In this document: piece after piece, positions 32,059-35,729 of the stretch
Numbering within the stretch: the first letter of the stretch is position 1
How the letters are laid out: the number at the start of each line of letters is the position of its first letter
Origin: Muribaculaceae bacterium
Lineage (GTDB): Bacteria > Bacteroidota > Bacteroidia > Bacteroidales > Muribaculaceae
DNA length: 35,729 nt
NCBI GenBank assembly: GCA_023663365.1
Contig: JAMPHP010000001.1
Coordinates: forward strand, 1,362,198 to 1,397,926
Reading direction: 5' to 3'
Made by a program: the position numbers and the translations under genes
Notes under the pieces: generated by a model
The model's database searches: none
What the model was told of the DNA's origin: nothing
Seen by the model: the letters and a program-made list of their open reading frames with translations, nothing else

Positions 32059-34251
32059 ATGAAAAAAATATTATTACTGGCTTTTGCTGCTGCCGCAGTT
32101 CCTATCGGGGCTCACGCACAAAGTAAATTGGATGCTCCCGCTGTCCGTCTCCTCCAGATGGCGACCACGGAAGTGTCGTCGCGTTCTGGTGATTTCCGCA
32201 CTCTTCAGTCGGATTTTTCAGAGTCGCAAAAGCATACATTCTTTGTCCGTGTGGACCATCCCGACAATGTGTCCTTGCTTACCGACGCCGGATATGAAGT
32301 GCTCTCTTCTCGCGATGAAATTGCTATCGTGCTCTTGTCGCCCGAAGAACTTGCCACAATCTCCGGCCTCGACTATGTGAAGAGCATATCTGCCGGCTAC
32401 GAAGCCAAGCCGCTTCTTGCCGAAGCACGCAAAGAGACCGGTGTGGCATCTGTTCAGGCAGGCACAGGGCTGGATCAAGCCTATGATGGCTCGGGTGTAG
32501 TCTGTGGTATCATGGATACAGGACTCGACCCCAACCACATTAATTTTGACGGTCGAATCAACCGTATGTGGGTAATCACCGGCACCAACAGCGCCGTAGC
32601 TGAATATTCGGGCGCCTCCATATCGTCATTTACCACCGACAACTCAAAGCAGACTCATGGCACACACGTACTCGGTATTATTGGTGGTGCTTATAAAGGA
32701 AACGGTGAGGTGGCGAAGTACAATGAGCGCACCGGCCGCCTTCAAATCTCGAAGAACAGCGCCATTCCCTACTATGGCGTAGCTACCGGTGTCGAACTTG
32801 CTCCTTGTGCCGGTACTCTTCAGGGCAGCAACATCCAGAATGCGGCCGAGAAGATTCTCGCGTATGCCAAGTCGCAGGGTAAGCCCGCTGTACTTAACCT
32901 TTCGCTCGGACATAACTACGGACCGCACGACGGCACTACCGATGCCAATAAGTATCTCGCATCGCTTGGCAAAGAGATGCTCATCTGCATCTCGGCCGGC
33001 AATGAGGGCGGCTCCAACATTAGCTACAGCAAGACTCTTACATCTTCGGACAAGTCGATTAAAACCTGTGTGTCGGCAAGTTCTGCCGCTGATGGTGTTG
33101 TTGACTTTTGGAGCAGCGATGCAACTCCATTCTCGGTGAAATTTATGGCCATCAACAAAACTAACGGTAATGTTGAGTATTCTTATGAACTTCCGGCCAC
33201 TTCTCGCCAGCAGGTTTATATTACCGGTAGCTATTATAATGCGCAGGGTTACATACGTCCTGCCGAATTCGATAAGTTCTTTGGTGAAAGGGCTGCTGTG
33301 GTATTAACACCGACTCTTAATGCCGGCAATAATCGCTACAATGTGTATGTATCCGTGCAGACTTCCAATGGATCAAACTCCAATATAGTCCCTGCATTTG
33401 AAGTTGTAGGTGAAAGTGGTAAGACAATACATATCTATGGCGATTTAGTGCTTCGCTCCAATGATCTGTCGGGATATATCAATGGCAACGATTCTGAAAC
33501 AATCAACGATATGGCCTGCGGTGAAAACGTTATCTCCGTAGGTGCCTACGTGAATCAAGCAATATTCCCCACACTGAATGGCGAGCGTCAGTTCAACGGT
33601 GCCACCAAAGGTGCAATAGCTCCATTCTCATCCTACGGTCAGCTCCCCGACGGCACCAAACTCCCTATCATCGCAGGCCCCGGCATGGGTATGATTTCCT
33701 CGTATAGCTATCATTATATGAACGCTACCGGTGATACCGAGTACTCCACAGCTATCCAACAGCAGGATAAGCGCACAAACTATTGGAAGGAGATGTCGGG
33801 CACCTCGATGTCGTCGCCCTTCGTGGCCGGTGTGATGGCTCTCTGGCTGCAGGCCGATCCCACCCTCACCATCGGTGAGGTGAAGGATGTGCTTCGTGCC
33901 ACTGCGCGCCAGGATGAGTTTACTGCCGCCGCTCCCCACCGCTTCGGCTATGGCAAGATCGACGCTCTCGAAGGTATCAAGTATATCAAGAACCTCGGCG
34001 CTGTCAACGATGTGAAGGTCGACAACGAAATCCTCGTGAGCGAGGTCGGCGCAGGCTCTTTCGATGTCTTTGCCCCCGGCGCAAGCGAGGTGAGCGCACA
34101 GCTCTTCTCGCTTGGCGGTGCCGCTGCCGCTTCGGCCAGCGCAGCCGGTGAGAATGTGACCCTGAGCGCCGACGGCCTCTCGGCAGGCGTCTACATCCTC
34201 CGCGCAACCGCCGGTGCCAACACCGTGACACGCAAGGTAGTGGTGCGCTGA
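32059..34251 (+). CDS. Secreted S8 (subtilisin-like) serine protease with T9SS sorting tail
   Basis: I start at the ATG at 32059 (730 residues), because MKKILLLAFAAAAVPIGAHAQ is a clean signal peptide; upstream in-frame ATGs (32020, 32029) sit at the transcript start. Residues about 50-115 resemble an inhibitor-I9-type propeptide (FFVRVDHPDNVSLLTDAGY). The catalytic triad is present: Asp153 (GIMDTGLD), His200 (HGTHVLGI) and Ser583 (GTSMSSPFVAGVMA), with oxyanion Asn315 (SAGNEGG). A long insert (about 330-510) separates Asn and Ser. The last 70 residues form a type A sorting domain ending LSAGVYILRATAG...VTRKVVVR, so export by T9SS to the surface or medium is expected. It probably supplies peptides for the neighbouring SusCD pair. 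Confidence 0.93.
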   Translation: MKKILLLAFAAAAVPIGAHAQSKLDAPAVRLLQMATTEVSSRSGDFRTLQSDFSESQKHTFFVRVDHPDNVSLLTDAGYEVLSSRDEIAIVLLSPEELATISGLDYVKSISAGYEAKPLLAEARKETGVASVQAGTGLDQAYDGSGVVCGIMDTGLDPNHINFDGRINRMWVITGTNSAVAEYSGASISSFTTDNSKQTHGTHVLGIIGGAYKGNGEVAKYNERTGRLQISKNSAIPYYGVATGVELAPCAGTLQGSNIQNAAEKILAYAKSQGKPAVLNLSLGHNYGPHDGTTDANKYLASLGKEMLICISAGNEGGSNISYSKTLTSSDKSIKTCVSASSAADGVVDFWSSDATPFSVKFMAINKTNGNVEYSYELPATSRQQVYITGSYYNAQGYIRPAEFDKFFGERAAVVLTPTLNAGNNRYNVYVSVQTSNGSNSNIVPAFEVVGESGKTIHIYGDLVLRSNDLSGYINGNDSETINDMACGENVISVGAYVNQAIFPTLNGERQFNGATKGAIAPFSSYGQLPDGTKLPIIAGPGMGMISSYSYHYMNATGDTEYSTAIQQQDKRTNYWKEMSGTSMSSPFVAGVMALWLQADPTLTIGEVKDVLRATARQDEFTAAAPHRFGYGKIDALEGIKYIKNLGAVNDVKVDNEILVSEVGAGSFDVFAPGASEVSAQLFSLGGAAAASASAAGENVTLSADGLSAGVYILRATAGANTVTRKVVVR

Positions 34252-34278
34252 CGTAAAAGATTAAAAAATACAATGTTC

Positions 34279-34315
34279 GCGCAGCCGGAGATTTCCTTCT
34301 CCGGCTGCGCCTTTT
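34279..34315 (+). terminator. Rho-independent terminator of the S8 protease gene
   Basis: A perfect 13-base stem, GCGCAGCCGGAGA (34279-34291) against TCTCCGGCTGCGC (34298-34310), has a six-base loop and is followed by CTTTTG. It begins 28 bases after the protease stop. Confidence 0.92.
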
Positions 34316-34336
34316 GATGGCCTTTTCCGCGAATGA

Positions 34337-34368
34337 TTTGGCTATGCGGCGAAAAATTGCTAATTTAG
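34337..34368 (+). promoter_or_regulatory. Probable promoter of manC
   Basis: TTTG (34337-34340), exactly 20 bases, then TAATTTAG (34361-34368), one mismatch from TAnnTTTG. The predicted start is around 34374, only about ten bases before the ATG at 34385. Confidence 0.6.
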
Positions 34369-34384
34369 CACTCCAATTCAAAAG

Positions 34385-35482
34385 ATGACTATGGACAGAC
34401 GAACACATCGCTATTGCGTGATAATGTGCGGCGGCATAGGCAGCCGCTTCTGGCCTTACAGCCGTGCACGCCTTCCCAAGCAGTTTATCGACTTCCTGGG
34501 TACCGGGCGCACGCTGCTGCAGATGAGCTACGACCGTATCGCCGGCATCATCCCGGCTGAGAATATAGTAATAATGACCAACGACCGCTATGCCGAGCTC
34601 GTGCGCGAGCAGCTGCCAGAGGTGGCTGAGGCAAACATCCTGCTCGAGCCTGCGCGGCGCAACACCGCCCCCTGCATAGCCTGGGCGGCATGGCATATAG
34701 CGGCACGCGACAGCGAGGCATCGATGATAGTGACTCCCGCCGACCACGTGATCACGCGCGAGGCGGAGTTCGAGCGCAGCATTCTCGACGGCTTCGACTT
34801 CGTGGAGCGCCACGACGCACTGCTCACCCTTGGCATCTCGCCCACACGCCCCGAGACGGGCTACGGCTATATTCAGGTGGGCGAGCCCGTGGAAGGTGCC
34901 ATCAGCAAGGTCAAGACCTTCACCGAAAAGCCCGACTACGACCTCGCAAAGGTATTTGTCGACTCCGGCGAATTCTTCTGGAACTCGGGTATCTTCCTGT
35001 GGCGTGCCTCGGCCATCCGCGAGGCTCTGCGCAAGTACGTGCCCGACATCGCCTCGGCTTTCGATGCCGCAGCTCCCGCCACATATACCGACCATGCCGC
35101 CGAGACGGCTTTCATCGCCTCGGCCTTCGCAGGCTGCATGAGCATCTCCATCGACTACTCGGTGATGGAGCGGGCCGACAATGTGTACGTCGAGACGGTG
35201 ACCTTCGGCTGGAACGACCTCGGCACTTGGAGCGCCCTCTACGACCTCTCGCCCAAGAACAGCGAGCGAAATGTGACGCAGAACTGCCGCGTGCTGGCCT
35301 ACAACTGCTCCGGCAACATCTTCGCCGTGCGTGGCAACAAACTCATCGTGGCCGACGGCCTCGAGGACTATATCATAGCCGATGCCGACGGTGTGCTCCT
35401 GATATGCCCCAAAGCCCGCGAGCAGAAAATCAAGCAGATGGTCACCGATGCCAAAGTGAAGTTTGGCGACGAATTCGAGTAA
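34385..35482 (+). CDS. manC: Mannose-1-phosphate guanylyltransferase (GDP-mannose pyrophosphorylase)
   Basis: Makes GDP-mannose from mannose-1-phosphate and GTP, the precursor of GDP-fucose and mannosyl units in surface glycans and glycoproteins. The 365-residue protein has the nucleotidyltransferase signature CGGIGSRFWPYSRARLPKQF (residues 15-34), with the G-G-x-G and PKQ positions conserved. It also has the metal-binding TPADH (about 116-120), ETGYGYIQ, FTEKP, FFWNSGIFLW and DYSVMERA segments, then GWNDLGTW. It ends after the left-handed helix region and lacks the C-terminal phosphomannose isomerase domain of bifunctional proteins, as in other Bacteroidales. The ATG at 34391 (third codon) is an equally possible start. 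Single-gene unit after the protease terminator. Confidence 0.94.
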   Translation: MTMDRRTHRYCVIMCGGIGSRFWPYSRARLPKQFIDFLGTGRTLLQMSYDRIAGIIPAENIVIMTNDRYAELVREQLPEVAEANILLEPARRNTAPCIAWAAWHIAARDSEASMIVTPADHVITREAEFERSILDGFDFVERHDALLTLGISPTRPETGYGYIQVGEPVEGAISKVKTFTEKPDYDLAKVFVDSGEFFWNSGIFLWRASAIREALRKYVPDIASAFDAAAPATYTDHAAETAFIASAFAGCMSISIDYSVMERADNVYVETVTFGWNDLGTWSALYDLSPKNSERNVTQNCRVLAYNCSGNIFAVRGNKLIVADGLEDYIIADADGVLLICPKAREQKIKQMVTDAKVKFGDEFE

Positions 35483-35729
35483 TGTTTTGAGTTATCAATC
35501 ATCTAAGAGGGTGTTTAAAAATTATTGTTAAATTTTAAGTGCCGTATTTTTGAGCTAATCCGCTCTGAATAAGAGGGAGCATAGCTTCCTATGCGACCGA
35601 TTATGAAGAGTGGAGGAGCCAAAAAGACGGCATACAAAGCTAATATTAATTTTCGACCAAGCTCTTTAACGCTAGGAAATTACCCTCGGCCTCGGAGAAT
35701 TCATCCATCTTTTGCCTTTCAACTCAGTC
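35483..35729. other. Gene-free tail of window, possibly the end of an unidentified mobile element
   Basis: No complete gene is visible. The segment starts with an A/T-rich stretch (GAGGGTGTTTAAAAATT at about 35508), then the large hairpin at 35541-35631. On the minus strand an open frame enters from the right edge and stops after about 18 residues (TELKGKRWMNSPRPRVIS, stop at 35674-35672); it could be the tail of an off-window gene. The base composition differs from manC. This arrangement would fit the terminal region of an insertion sequence, but no family was recognised and no target duplication can be tested. Confidence 0.3.
35541..35631. other. Large stem-loop with only A-G mismatches
   Basis: The arms 35541-35584 and 35589-35631 form 34 pairs (one of them G-T) around the loop CTTC. 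Segments inward: GCCGT/ACGGC, TTTTTG/CAAAAA, GCT/AGC, TCCGCTCT/AGAGTGGA, AATAA-type four pairs, GG/CC, GCATAG/CTATGC. All nine mismatched positions are A opposite G, and the only other defect is one bulged A at 35553. Three of the internal loops are tandem 5'-GA/5'-GA steps. There is no T run on either side, so it is not an ordinary terminator. Confidence 0.75.

Noticed and set aside
35672..35728. Short minus-strand reading frame at the right window edge, considered as a transposase C-terminus
   Set aside because: Only about 18 residues are visible and none forms a recognised signature, so it is mentioned with the tail but not called as a gene.

Overview
The window looks like chromosomal DNA of a gut Bacteroidales bacterium, most likely Muribaculaceae or a near relative; the family is a best guess from memory of gene style. 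The evidence is: promoters of the Bacteroidales type (TTTG, about 20 bases, TAnnTTTG) and no obvious Shine-Dalgarno sites; a SusC/SusD pair; two secreted proteins with tails resembling type IX secretion (T9SS) sorting signals; and a Bacteroidetes-style housekeeping set. By eye the DNA is GC-rich except for positions of about 24.5-33.8 kb, which are clearly less so.

From 1 to 24.5 kb nearly everything is on the minus strand, so transcription units read right to left. In that order: carA-carB (24484-20115, pyrimidine/arginine precursor synthesis); a 436-base regulatory gap; a three-gene unit of rel/spoT ((p)ppGpp), a 7TM-HD phosphodiesterase probably acting on c-di-AMP, and a very large TPR lipoprotein resembling the T9SS component PorW/SprE (19678-12234); a POT-family peptide transporter; pckA; a unit of lpxA, upp and three consecutive FKBP-type prolyl isomerases with three different predicted locations (8499-4795), closed by a strong terminator; a two-gene unit of secreted proteins of unknown function, the first with a T9SS-like tail (4644-2784); and coaX, an outer-membrane protein and lptC (2632-1), which leaves the window.

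From 24.9 kb the genes are on the plus strand: SusC, SusD and a third surface lipoprotein (24944-31870, closed by a terminator), then a separately promoted S8 subtilisin-like protease with a probable T9SS sorting tail (32059-34251), then manC (34385-35482). A transporter pair, an extra surface lipoprotein and a secreted protease side by side suggest a peptide-scavenging system of RagAB type rather than a glycan locus, although no substrate can be read from the sequence.

Three places seem most worth a second look. The last 247 bases contain a 91-base hairpin in which all nine mismatched pairs are A opposite G, three of them as tandem GA/GA steps. Upstream of rel, two similar promoters lie 190 bases apart with a terminator hairpin between them, which implies either a small RNA of about 85 nt or an attenuated leader. 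The rel / 7TM-HD / PorW-like unit ties two nucleotide second messengers to a secretion component in one transcript. Most other genes are ordinary core functions.
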